A stretch of DNA of 64,000 nucleotides from Diphasiastrum complanatum (Eukaryota; Streptophyta; Lycopodiopsida; Lycopodiales; Lycopodiaceae): the NCBI GenBank assembly GCA_029204225.1, contig CM055110.1, positions 35,811,239 to 35,875,238 on the forward strand, written 5' to 3'. Position numbers and translations under genes: made by a program. Position 1 is the stretch's first letter, and each line of letters opens with the position of its first letter. Positions 36,601 to 47,478 of the stretch are shown here, piece by piece. The notes under the pieces were generated by a model. It was not told the DNA's origin, made no database searches, and saw only the letters and a list, made by a program, of their open reading frames with translations.

Positions 36601-37575
36601 CTACCACCTAAGTTTCACACGTGCGAGATCAGAGCTGCCAGAAATCTGTAGTAGGGCGCACTTCCACAAGAAGGAATCATGAAAAAACGTGCAAACACCT
36701 CCCCAAGCTCAAAATTGATGCTACCAACAGTCTTAAACCATCAATTAGACTTTCATGAATCATTCATACTGATCATAAGATGCAGTATAGGCTGAGAACG
36801 AAGATTTCTTGATTTGTAGAAGTCAAAATAGCTTCAAACTTGATGGAGATGGTGCATAAGCCATCGACCATCAATTCACAGGTTTAATAGCTTGCTGGGA
36901 AGGCAAAAAGGAATGATGATCATGCTGTAATTAGTTCTAGAATGATCTCCTTATGGACTTGGAGAGATCCATCCCGAAAACATTACCAAAAATGGTCATT
37001 TTTTGAGCTTTTTTGAATTTCTACAAGTTCAATTGCTGGAATTCTTTGTTCTAACTTCAGGGAGAGCTTCAAAAGACTTTGGTTCACTTCTTTATAAGCT
37101 CTACATGGTGTTCTACAGCCACCTACTATCCAACTTTATGAAAAAACAAGCAAAAATGATGATTTTTAGCTATTTTCCAGTTTTTTCATCACCATAAAGT
37201 GGAAATTCATGACACACAACTCTTTCTCTGACACATGAAAACCAATTTACAGAATTACAACCATCTAATTGATCTAATATTGCTGGATTTTGGTTCTTAC
37301 TATCTATTTTGTGCCAAAAAGCATGAAAAACCAAGCAATTTTGACCAAAACATAGCCAAGAATCAAAAATCACTAGAGAGAACCGGCATGCATCATTAAT
37401 TTCATCATTAATGAATCCTAAAATGAAAGTACACTTGCTGGAAAATTCAGATCTACCAAAGATTTTATCTACACATGAAAAAACTCCAAAAAAGCATCAC
37501 AAACTGGCCTTCAAGGACAATTTTCCATAAAACCACAAAGAATCCAAAGAGTAATGGATCTTAGCAACATGCAAA
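33631..37575. other. AT-rich spacer, no gene recognised
   Basis: No conserved motif on either strand. The stretch includes poly(T) at about 34127-34138 and a 25-base poly(A) at about 35812-35836. Short open frames (for example 35065-35325 minus) have no recognisable content. Part of it may still belong to the multi-gene element to the left, but I could not find a terminal repeat. Confidence 0.45.
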
Positions 37576-38460
37576 TTAAAATTGGGATTGTACACCCACT
37601 TTCAGCCTTGCTATCCACCTTGGGAGAGAATTCCCATGGATCCAATCCAAAATTTCGACGAAAGGTAGCCCTTCTCCATGTTCTCCAATCTTCGTAAGCC
37701 TTGCTCTGATACCGCTATAAGGGAAGCTCCCTAAGATCATGCTTACAAGACAATACACAATGGAAAACACACTATGGAGCAACCACCCAACCAAGTAGAA
37801 GCAACCAATCAACTCTAGAAGCTTCACCCCCAAGCCAAGGAACAAGATGCATGAATGTAGAGTGAAACCCTGGCAATGAATCCATGATCACAATGAGGAG
37901 TAGGACGAGTTTGGCCTCTTCTTATAGAGCCATAAGCATCATGGGCACATAGCCATGCATAGCCCTAAGTTTCCTACACATAGATTCACCTAGAATAGAG
38001 TCCTATGCATGGACCACCTATCCAAAGAATTGCTATTGATAATTCTACACATGCATACACTATCTCATACCTTGTCTAAACTCCATTTAGTGTGTTCTGG
38101 GCCTCACAAGGATATTAGTTACTTTTTGGTCACATACGGTATGTCATGGCATAACTAACAGCTTGATTTACTGGAGTACCATGTATCCAAGACTAGGAGT
38201 ATACTAAATCGTACTTACTGGTCATGGACATAATAGTATGTAAAAATGTCATGTCGCATTTTTCGCCCTAATTGTCGCCTATCAAAAACTCCGTGTAAAA
38301 ACATAGTGTCGGATTTTTGTTTGTAGCGACAATTAGCTCAAAAGTGCAGGCTGTATAAAAGAAACAGTTCATTTTCTGCAGGTTACATTTGAGAGAGTAA
38401 AAAAATTAGAAAACGAAGGAGGGCTGTTGGAATGAGTAGGAGTTAGATTAAATTCCAACA
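37576..38460 (-). mobile_element. copia LTR relic(s) with primer-site sequence
   Basis: GCTCTGATACC (37703-37713) is the reverse complement of the tRNA-Met primer site GGTATCAGAGC, so a minus-strand element has its 5' LTR to the right of it. The right edge at 38460 (ATTCCAACA) is the start of an LTR in minus orientation, adjoining the polypurine tract of the deleted copia at 38461-38470. LTR limits in between are not clear. Two LTRs of different elements may be overlapping here. Confidence 0.5.
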
Positions 38461-38883
38461 CTCCTCCTTAAGCTAACTGCTATGAATCTAATCTGCAATT
38501 GAGATTTAACATACCTACTAAAGTAGAATGCTTATCTCTAGACAATGGCTTTGTCAAAATATTAGCCAACATACTGTCTGTATGATAGTAACTTAGTAAA
38601 GCTTCTTCAATGAATTCCAAGCTTCCAAAGATGATGTGCACTTACCAACTTCCTTGAGAAGTTCATTGGTAACATTCATCTTTATCATGTGTAGAGCCTT
38701 CTTGGCCCTCTTGTCATACCTCAATTGATCTTGTTGTGTTGCTGGTCTCTCCTCCAAACCTACAACAATATCCAAAACATCATTCATCTCAAGAAGTGAC
38801 TCCATCCTCACTTTCCATAATGAATAGTTACTTGAGGTAAGCCTATCATTGGCTTCCAACATGACTCCAATTGAGGTTGCCAT
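38461..38883 (-). pseudogene. internally deleted copia element (gag start joined to RNase H end)
   Basis: Reading leftward from ATG 38883, 96 residues match the N-terminal gag domain of copia (SSNYSLWKVRMESLL, ALHMIKMNVTNELL). Immediately after the frame stops at 38593, the sequence reads MLANILTKPLSRDKHS and VGMLNL, the very end of copia RNase H, to a stop at 38480. A polypurine tract (TAAGGAGGAG) and a TGTTGG LTR start follow. Everything between gag and the RNase H tail is missing, as in non-autonomous deletion derivatives. Confidence 0.8.
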
Positions 38884-40145
38884 GTAGCAATGACCTGATC
38901 TTCTCTTTCAACCTGTTTCAATGCACAAAGCACTCCTTTGAACAACAACAAATGCTTTCAAAAGAAATCACCAAGATTTGGAACTATCTCACAAATTCTC
39001 TTCTAGCACTTATCCAAGCAAATCAACACATAGAATCATGGAATCTTGATCAACCTATGATCTATCCTCAATCTTATGACTTTTGCCACTTCCTAAGATT
39101 GAAACACACTCAAATGAAGTCCAGCAACCTCACTATCTAGAGATCCAATTAAAATTAGGGTTTTGACAAAATCACAAAAAATTGACTATTCCAAATCTAC
39201 ATGCAAATGCTGAAAATTTGATATACAATCTATAAGCCACCACTTAGGCTGAACCAATGATCCAAAAATCGGCCAAATCCAGCATGTGAATTCAAAAAAC
39301 GGAATTGAACAAGTATATTGACCTATTTAGTATTTTGATCTACAAAAGATCCAATCTACAAAAGCAAAAAATCCAATTTTGGTGTAGAATCCTTTCTAGC
39401 ATGCTCTAGACTTGATATCTTCACCAAATCATTGATAGATCTGATTTCCTCCTTCATAACCTGAAACACAAGCTCTGATACCATGTGAAAGATTTCAGAC
39501 CCTTAAGATCCAATCTACTTGAATGATCTTTGGTTAGAAAGAGAAATACACTACTAATTTTACCAATGTAGAAAAATCAACATCTACACACAATTTGAGA
39601 TGCAAACACTAATAGAACTTGATCAAACTTGAATGAAATGATTATGTACTGTTGCTGTCCGTACAAAACCAGCAAGCTACTATATTTCGTGGATCCAAAA
39701 ATAGCAATTATAGATCATTCTACACATAGAATTGCAAGCAATCACCAAGATAGTGCACCAATGGATAGTAGAACCCAAGAGAACCATGTATAAGCATGAA
39801 ATGAGATAGAGAAAAGAGAAGATGACTCTCTCCACGAGTTAAATCCTTTTATAGCAGGTCCAAACCCTATTTGGCCATGTGGCTTTCCCACCATAATGCT
39901 AACCCTACCAATTTTGGGTCTAGATTCAATGTACCCAACTTATTCAAATTGAATCTACTCAAACTCGTATTCTATCTTTCCCACACTTTCAAAAAGTGTT
40001 TATTCAAATAAAATTTAGACTAATGAACTTTGAAATGTCAACCTCTAAGTCTAAAACTAGTTTTGGCCTCAATATGCCAAATATGAAAATATTGCAAAAT
40101 GTGATGAAACTAGTTGAATCTTTCATAGTCTCCATAGTTCAGCAC
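38884..40145 (-). mobile_element. leader, primer site and 5' LTR of the deleted copia element
   Basis: GCTCTGATACCA (39472-39483) is the reverse complement of the copia primer site. The adjoining TGTGAAAG at 39484 would be the inner end of the 5' LTR in minus orientation, and the LTR probably extends to about 40145. The 3' LTR counterpart at 38460 looks different at its outer end, so the two LTRs may not be a matched pair. Confidence 0.45.
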
Positions 40146-40789
40146 TAGAATGTCGCAAAGTAATTGGTTGGTGAATTGCTTCAAGGTTTGCTCAATGACT
40201 CAAGTGTTCCACCCTCCTTTTTTTTTTTTGGGAGATGGAGAAGAAGAAGAAAAAAGAAAGAAAAAAAGGAGAAGAGAATCGGTAAACGGTGGACCAGTAT
40301 GGATGAGAATAGAGACAAAAATTGATTTATCTAACAGAGATGGAGATAGAAGATGGAATAGAGATGGAACAGAAGAATGATGGATGGATAGTGGTTGATG
40401 TGGAGGGAACTGATCAGCTTGATCTAAGGTTCATTCACTTGATTCAGTACAAGGATGTTGGATCTTGATGGATAATGTGATTGCAACCTATATTTGACAA
40501 GATCTGATCAGTTTCAGTTGGCTAATAGTGTGATTTTAGCCCTTTTTCTTGGTTTTTTGTCATTTTTTTTTGTTAAGATTTTTTCAAATTTGAGTGAATC
40601 TAATCTTCAACCTTCCCACACTAGCTGTATTTGGACCATTTCTAGATAATGTGAGTTCTGCAAGAGTTCTTGATGGACAGATTTGTTAGGATCTTGAAAA
40701 AACTCAATTTTTGTGCACTTTTCAGCAGTTTCTCTTAGATATTTCAAAATATAACCATTGGATCTTTGCAAAAATTCTACAATAGTCAG
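40146..40789. other. spacer without recognised gene
   Basis: Contains a T run (40216-40230) and a purine-rich GAAGAAGAAG tract (about 40237-40280). A short GAGATGGAGATAGAAGATGG repeat lies near 40339-40375. No coding motif. Confidence 0.5.
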
Positions 40790-41720
40790 ATCTAGGTTAG
40801 ATCTATCTATAAAACTCTTTGCAAAGGTTACTTCCCAGCAGATCTCAAAAAAAACATGGAAAATGTGCAGAAAAAAACCCTCGCAGACAGGTATGAACTT
40901 ATATCTAAGTCATATGTACCTGCTCACCAACCTGCAAGAGTTACTTCCCAGGGAAACTCCAAAAAATATTGAAAAAATGTATTTTTTTGGGGTTTTTTTG
41001 CAAAATTTTAAGATTTTCTGGGAACAAACCCTCTCAGAGTAGTATGCACTTGTATATAAGTTAGATTCACCTGCTCACCAAGCTGCAAGAGTTACCTCCC
41101 AAGGAAACTCAAAAAATCCTGAAAAAAGTGCATTTTTTGGGGGTTTTTTTTCCAAAATTTTAAACTTTTCTAGGATCAAATCCTTGCAGACTTGTATGCA
41201 CTTGTATCTAATTCAAATTCACCTGATCACCAAGCTGCAAGAGTTACTTCCCAAGTAAACTCAAAAAATCTTTAAAAAAGTGCATTTTTTTTGGGGTTTT
41301 TTGGCCAAATTATGAGATCTTCTGGGAACTAATCTTTGCAGGCTAGTATGTGCTTGTATCTAAGTCATATCCACTTGCTTACCAAGCTGCAAGAGTTACT
41401 TCCCAGTAAAACTCAAGAATTGGCTGTCTGAGAAGGTTCTATGCCACTTTTTGCTCTTGGAAACCTTCACAGGGGGACTTTTTTTTGGGATCTAATTCTC
41501 GCAGACTTCTCTGTGTCCTTGTCTTAGTGAGATGGAACTTCAAAGAGCTCTGTGAAGGTTACTTCCCAAGGAAACTCAAAAATTTGTTGTTTGAGAAGGT
41601 TCCAGGCCACTTTTTGCTCTTGGGAACCTTCACAGTGGCACTATTTTGGGGATCTAACTCTCGCAGACTTCTCTGTGTCATTGTCTCAGTGAGATGGAAC
41701 TTGAGATAGCTCTGCGAAGG
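40790..41720. repeat. tandem array of ~150-160 bp units
   Basis: CTGCAAGAGTTAC recurs at about 40932, 41083, 41235 and 41397. Each is followed by TTCCCA..AAACTC, an A/T homopolymer stretch and CTCGCAGA/CTTGTATCTAAGT-like sequence. A related variant unit (AGAAGGTTC...CTCTTGG...TCTCGCAGACTTCTCTGTGTC) occurs twice at about 41431 and 41594. So the array has four units of one kind passing into two of a second, with some homology (GGTTACTTCCCA) between them. Confidence 0.85.
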
Positions 41721-41794
41721 TTAGTTTTGAGTTTTGAATTTTTTTTTTTGATTTTTACAAGGGATTTTTGAATTTTTTTTTGGATTTTTCTCTA

Positions 41795-42819
41795 TTTTTT
41801 TTGCTTTCCAATAAGATTTGTAAGTCATTTTTGCTCTTTTCTTTTGTCGAAAATTGTCCTTTGATGATGGATGCAGCAATACCCATGAGTTCTTCGTATA
41901 TTTTGTTGGCTTCCAGTTATCAGCTTCATCTTTCTCATTGTAAAGAATCAAAGACTCGATTGTAGATCTGGGTCTCCTTGCCATTGCTATTTTCAAAGCT
42001 TGGGCGCCAAAAATCTCTCTGATATGATACTTACTTTCAATTTTTCGTATCACATTTAATCTAACGTGAATGCCAACATAGTCACAGTTACTGCGTATAC
42101 CATATTTTATGTAACTGTACATACTGTATTTCTATAACTGTAACTAGTATAGTTAGAAAATTTCATTATACTAACCAGCATAGTCAAGTAAATTTAACTT
42201 GAGGTAGTGACGTCGGGCAGATTAGCACATGTCGGGCAGGAAGAAGAAACCAATGGGATACATCCATGCTACCCAGACAAAAATTTCAAAGTTTTCTATA
42301 TTGCATTTTTATTTTTTAGTTAATTTGAACTACGTTACGTAGATTTTAAATCTGCGCATTTTGATTGGGCCTGGTGACGGTCGAAACTAAAGAAAAATAA
42401 ATAAAAGTATCTTTACAAAGGGTCTTTTTGATAGTGAGAACTCAGTAAACCATTCTTTGCAAGAGGTCATGTGTTTGGTAGCGTCGCTGTCCTGGTACCA
42501 ACTATCATAGTCTTCGTTGCTGTTGTTGTAAGCCATTAACAAATGTGTACCTTGCTCCTTCAATTCCGCCGTGTTGGAGGAGTCTGTCTGCTATTGTTGT
42601 TTCTTCGCCTCATTGCATACGACACTCCTTGATGTCATGATTGGCTCTCTTGCAATATCTGCAGAAAAGCTTCTTTCGTTATCTACTATTCTCACCTTGA
42701 GTATGAGGCTTCTGTTGTTGTTGCTGCACTTGATTCTTGTTCTTGGAGTAGTCTTTCTTCTTGGTGTATAGAGCCATGGATTTGTCTTTGATAGACAAGC
42801 TGCTAGTCTTTCTCCGCAA
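41795..42819 (-). repeat. segment A, copy 2 (inverted)
   Basis: Reverse complement of 25435-26460, including the copia gag/protease piece (42400-42819) and the unknown coding-like piece at about 41815-42000. Confidence 0.85.
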
Positions 42820-42820
42820 A

Positions 42821-43412
42821 AGTTTAAGACTACCCCGGAAGGTCAATCTATATCAAAAGTCTTAGTACAACATGTATATATGCATTCAAAAATCAAAATA
42901 CATGATATCAATCCTCATGATCATCAAAAAACTAATTGTAAGTATATCAAAACATATGCACTCTATAGCAATCATAGGTGACTTTCTTTATTGATGCTCT
43001 TCAGATTATGATTTAAATGCCTCAACATTGTTTTTTTCTTTCAGATTTATATCCATCATGCATAAGTGAATGGGAGCCCGCACAATAACTTGCAGGAATA
43101 TTAGACGTGATTCACTCTAATGTTGGAAAGCTGCAATACAGAGGAAGAAATCCAAAGGAACTTGCAGATTGTGGTATCTATTTTTATGAATCTTTATATA
43201 CGCCACAAACAGATGGAGGTTTTGGCAAGCTCGAAACAATTTCATTGTCTAGTTTTCAAAGTGATGAGTGGCCTACTCCTGACAGCATTGTTTCTAAATC
43301 CTTGAGATGCAAGCTACTCATTGATGTTAGATATGCTATGAAGATAAGCACAGGCTCAAAAATTGTTCACCTAAGCTGGTTTATCTCATTACATATATTT
43401 GTTGATTTTTTC
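42821..43412 (+). repeat. segment B, copy 2 (direct)
   Basis: Direct copy of 26466-27062. The joint with inverted segment A lies at 42819-42821. Confidence 0.88.
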
Positions 43413-45102
43413 ACGGGTGCGTCCACGAGGGTGGTATATTCAAGGATAGCTGCCGATCGTTTAGCTATAAGGGCTATCGACCAAAAAGTGGTGGGGCGTG
43501 ACTGAGGCAATGTGCTGCTTAATGGTGAAAGCACAGATAGTTGGAGGGGTGTCCTATGTGGGCTAATTTTGTGATCGATTTGTATGGGCACGGCCAGGCA
43601 AAGGTCCGTTGGCAGGACCATCTCAAAGGGGGACTGTCTTTGTTACTTGTTAGTAAACCTGCCTGAGTGTCTTACTTGTATGTATTCATGGTGAGTCTTA
43701 GTACTCGTGCTTTGTCTGGTTTGCATGATTGCTTGTGATACAAGGAGCTGATGGCTCGAGAAGGAACCTTTCTTTTAAAGGCTAATACCATCAAACAAAG
43801 AGGACTACAGAATCTGTGGGGCGGATTTGCAGTTCAAGTACTCGCACGTGAACGACAACGAAATGACTCAATGTTTGCAAAGGATGGATGACTAGCCCAT
43901 TTCTTGGGTTAGTTTCATTTGCGACAACGCCCACCAAGACGCAAGCAGGAAGTCAAAAGTTGGAAAGGGTAATTTCAGGGGAGATCTTCTATGGAGCAGT
44001 TGGTCTTCATTTTGGGACGGCCACCTTCGGAACTGAAACTCACTGAGCATGGGTGATATCCAGTATCAGTTGGGTTTTTTCTCAAAGGAGAAAGACTAGG
44101 ATCCTCTTTAGAGATTGGCAACAAGTTAGATCGAGCCATAATCCTAGCAGACGGGAAGCAAAGTGTTGGAAAGGCTTTTTGTCCAAAGAACTCTACTCTA
44201 AGTCCAATTGGTTGATTTTATGAGTGGAGGAGAACTATCACACACACCTCTCTCTTGAGGCAAATTTTGAATGAAAGTTGATCAAAACGGGGGCAAATTC
44301 AAAGTGACCTAGCCATACTCACACGAGGAGACTGGCAAACTTTGGACCTAATAAGTTGACAAGTTTTTGTTGTGGAAAGGAAAGCTTGTTATAGGCTTTC
44401 TCTGGACCATATGAGTACACTGGCTTGTGTTACGTGTAAGGCAACTGATCAATGAAGGAACTGTGAAAGTTGAGTCTTGCATGAGAGACTTGGTATTTCG
44501 AACGGATGCTAAGGGACAGTTCGCGTTGAGATCGGACTAGTGCAAACTCTTAGTGCATGTGTCTGATTCAAAGAGAGCTACTTGAAGCCAAGCTCGATGT
44601 ACACTTCTTGTTTTGACTGTGAGGCAATTGACCAGTAATTGTGAAAGTCAAGTTTTGCGCGACGGACATAGTGCTTCAAACAAACGCGAAGAGATAGTTC
44701 GTATGCGGATCAAACTGGTGCGACCCTTTGTTTTTCCATGAGGCCAATGGTCATTTGGGCTGATTCAAAGAGGTACTTCAAGCTAAGTGAGAGGTGCATT
44801 GCAGAGTACTCAATCTTTGCCTACCTTAAAGAGCCAAGATGGAAAAGTATCAAGATCAAGCTGGAACAAGGAGAGAAATCAAGGTGCAGAAGCAACAAGG
44901 CACAGAGTGGACCATAAAGTGGGCAATCAAACGATAAATCCTTTGGCTCAGGGAGCCTTGACACCTCAATGCTAATAAAAAGTGGCCAGTAAATTGAGTA
45001 CTGTGCCAAGTAGCTTAAATGTATAGTTATTTTAATTGGGAGACACCTTTACTTTAACCTGACATCTGATGAGGATATCAGATTTTATAAAGGTGGGGTG
45101 GA
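43413..45102. other. spacer, possibly retroelement-internal, no gene recognised
   Basis: Less AT-rich than the surroundings. No frame carries a motif I know. The stretch ends in a purine-rich AAAGGTGGGGTGGA (45089-45102) directly before a possible LTR start. Confidence 0.4.
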
Positions 45103-46392
45103 TGTTGTAAAGCTATCTTCATAAGCTTTACTTCCGGCGCCACTGGCACCAGAATTGTCCCCGGCGCCAGCAGCGCCCCTGCTGCTCCCGGCGCCACTGT
45201 GACCAGAATCCAGCCGGTGCCAAGTTCCTATGGCTGAAAATCTTTCATCGGTTCTAGCGAAGTCCAGAGAGCTCAGATCGATGTGCAATCACCTCACACG
45301 ATCTAGGCATGATTAAAGGAAGCCTGAGGATCAACAAAATCTAGAGAGAGAAAATCCTAGAGAGAGAAAAATGTGCTTTACCAGCCTGGGTAGAGTGCTT
45401 GGTATGAGGGGGGGTGCCGAATCCCACCAATACTATAGGGGAGTGCGGGTTGCGACTCAGGGCGAGCTCCAACCAAGTCTCAGCCTCCCTTGCTGGAATG
45501 TTGTCCTGGCACTCGCCTTGGCATGCCAGCGCCCCGGAGACTAGGGTTAGTCACACACTTGAAATGTAACCTTCTCAGATTTATCAATAAAGTGGGATTT
45601 TCCTCAAACTGACTCTGATTACCTTCTAGGTTTCAGTATTCGGTAAAAGCGCCAGTTGTAAGGCCGCTTCAAAATTTTTAAGTTGGCACATAGCTGAGGG
45701 TCGTATCCCGGGACGCCAGCGGTATGCCGTCAGGACCATTCGGTTCGTGGTGCCAGTGGTATGCTGTCGGGACCATTTGGTCTAGGAACTGGTTGTTTCC
45801 ATATCTGTCGCGATTTGTGGTTTTGAGTGTTCCTTGCATGAACGTGAATGGGTTAAGCTCTTGGGGAACGAGCTCTAACCTGTCGGCTGAGTTGGATGGC
45901 TTGCTTGGGTGGAAGTTACCTGTTTATGGCTGTCTAGTCTGGCGTGGCGCCAGGTTGGCTTCCAGCTCGTGACGAAGCTTTCAGTTGGTTAAGTCTGATG
46001 TAAGTCAAACCGCTTGCTTGGAATGGATGTTACTCGTTTGTAACGAAGCTTCGAGTTGGTTAAGTTTGATGTATGTCGGGCGGCTTGCTTGGAGGGAAGT
46101 CACCCACATCGGGACCCCCGATCTAGCATGGCGCCAGGTTGGATCTCAATGTTGGTTTTCGGAACTTCAAGTTGGTTAAGTCTGATCGTTGTTGGCGAGT
46201 TGGCTGCTTGCATGTCAAGTGGGTTTGGATGACAAGAGTTGAAGGCTGGGAAGCTAAGTCGTGGTTCCCGGCTCCCTTTGAGATGCCTGCACTACACACA
46301 CACACATAAGACATTGAAGGGGTTTGCCTATATATTCCCTCTGCGTAATCCCATCGAAACGCTTATGAGATAAAGTTTGGTTGCCCGAACAC
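45103..46392 (+). repeat. possible Ty3/gypsy-type LTR
   Basis: Begins TGTTGTAAAGC after a polypurine-like run. It could end at CCCGAACA (46385-46392), followed by TGGCGCCCGGACAACC (46395-46410), which resembles the TGGCGCC-type primer sites of gypsy elements. An AATAAA lies inside, at about 45587. Both flanking signals together, on one LTR, would mean neighbouring internal regions of two elements or chance matches. No second copy is in the window. Confidence 0.35.
45880..46215. repeat. diverged tandem units of ~85-110 bp
   Basis: GCTTGCTTGG, GTTGGTTAAGT(C/T)TGAT and GGCGCCAGGTTGG recur three, three and two times in the same order between 45895 and 46190. Confidence 0.7.
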
Positions 46393-46659
46393 GTGGCGCC
46401 CGGACAACCATTTAAAAAAAAAAGTGTGGCTGTGGTGGGGCCAAAAAGTGGGCATTGCTATGAAGATGGCTCCTCTTATTTTTAGCACCCTGCGCACGCG
46501 TCAGGGTGGGCCAGGTAGGAAGGTTTTTTTTTTTTTTTTTAAACTGCTTGCCCTGGTGCCACTCGAGCACCAAGGTTTATCCCATAAGCAAATCTTTGAG
46601 ATAAACCAGTACCTATATATAACTGAACCCACCTTCTTACTCACATGTGTAGAGGTGGG

Positions 46660-46997
46660 TTTAAAACTGCCCAGTGCCACCTGCCCGGTTCCCGATGCCA
46701 CCTGGCGCTGGTGCCCATGCCCGGCGCCACCTGGGCGCTGCCTGCCTAGCGCCACCTACCTGCCTACCCGGCCGGCCTGCCTGCCCGGCGCCACCCACCT
46801 GGTGCCGGTGCCCCCTGCCCAGCGCCACTTGGCCTGCCCGGCACCACCCACGTGCATGCTCGGCGCCACCTAGGCCTGCCTGGCTCCACCCACGTGCCTG
46901 CCCGGCGCCACCTAGGCCTGCCTGGCCTACCTGCCTGCCCTGTGCCACCCACCTGGCGCCGGTGCCCCTGCCCGTAGCCACCTGGGCGGTGCCTGCC
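46660..46997. repeat. GC-rich GGCGCCACC/CCTGCC minisatellite
   Basis: About twenty short degenerate units built of GGCGCCACC and TGCCTGCCCG. All six frames are almost free of stops because of composition, so the open frames here are not genes. Confidence 0.88.
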
Positions 46998-47019
46998 CCC
47001 TCCAGAGTCGTACAATTAT

Positions 47020-47478
47020 GTGGAGCCCGTCTCACTAGTATCTACTTTTAGTTCTCAAGATATAACTTGTAATGAGAAGGGTATTTCTGAAGTTTGCCTT
47101 TCAAATGACAGTTTGGAAACTCTTTTGACTTTCTTTGAAAGGCACAAAGGCCTTTCTGCTCGTTTCCGTCACGATCCTTGTTTTTCAGATACGTTTTCTA
47201 CGAACCTTCTGGTTTTCTTCTTGCTTCCGTTTGCAATTAGCATTCATGCATATCTCAGTTTTCTTCTGGTTTTCTTCTTGCTTCCGTTTCCAATTAGCAT
47301 TCATGCATATCTCAGTTTTCTCGAACAGGTTGTGATGCATTGCATCGCTGAGAAGACTGAAATAAATGGTCGCATATTTTATTTTCTTATAAGTTGGAAA
47401 TCTGGTGCAGTTGAAGGCTTAAAGGATGAATGCGCAGTTTACGTTCGACCAGATTCGATCACTTGGAGGTACTGCTGA
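47020..47478 (+). other. unassigned open frame with 57-bp in-frame duplication
   Basis: The frame has no ATG at its head, so its start is unknown. It contains a perfect-phase duplication of 19 codons (47209-47265 and 47266-47322, LVFFLLPF.ISIHAYLSFL twice) and ends at TGA 47476-47478. No family is recognised. It lies 1.2 kb upstream of the sulfate transporter and could be a transcribed upstream region or an old fragment. Confidence 0.25.

Noticed and set aside
46424-47051. Open frames on both strands rich in Pro, Ala, Cys or Gly
   Set aside because: They are composition artefacts of the GC-rich minisatellite.
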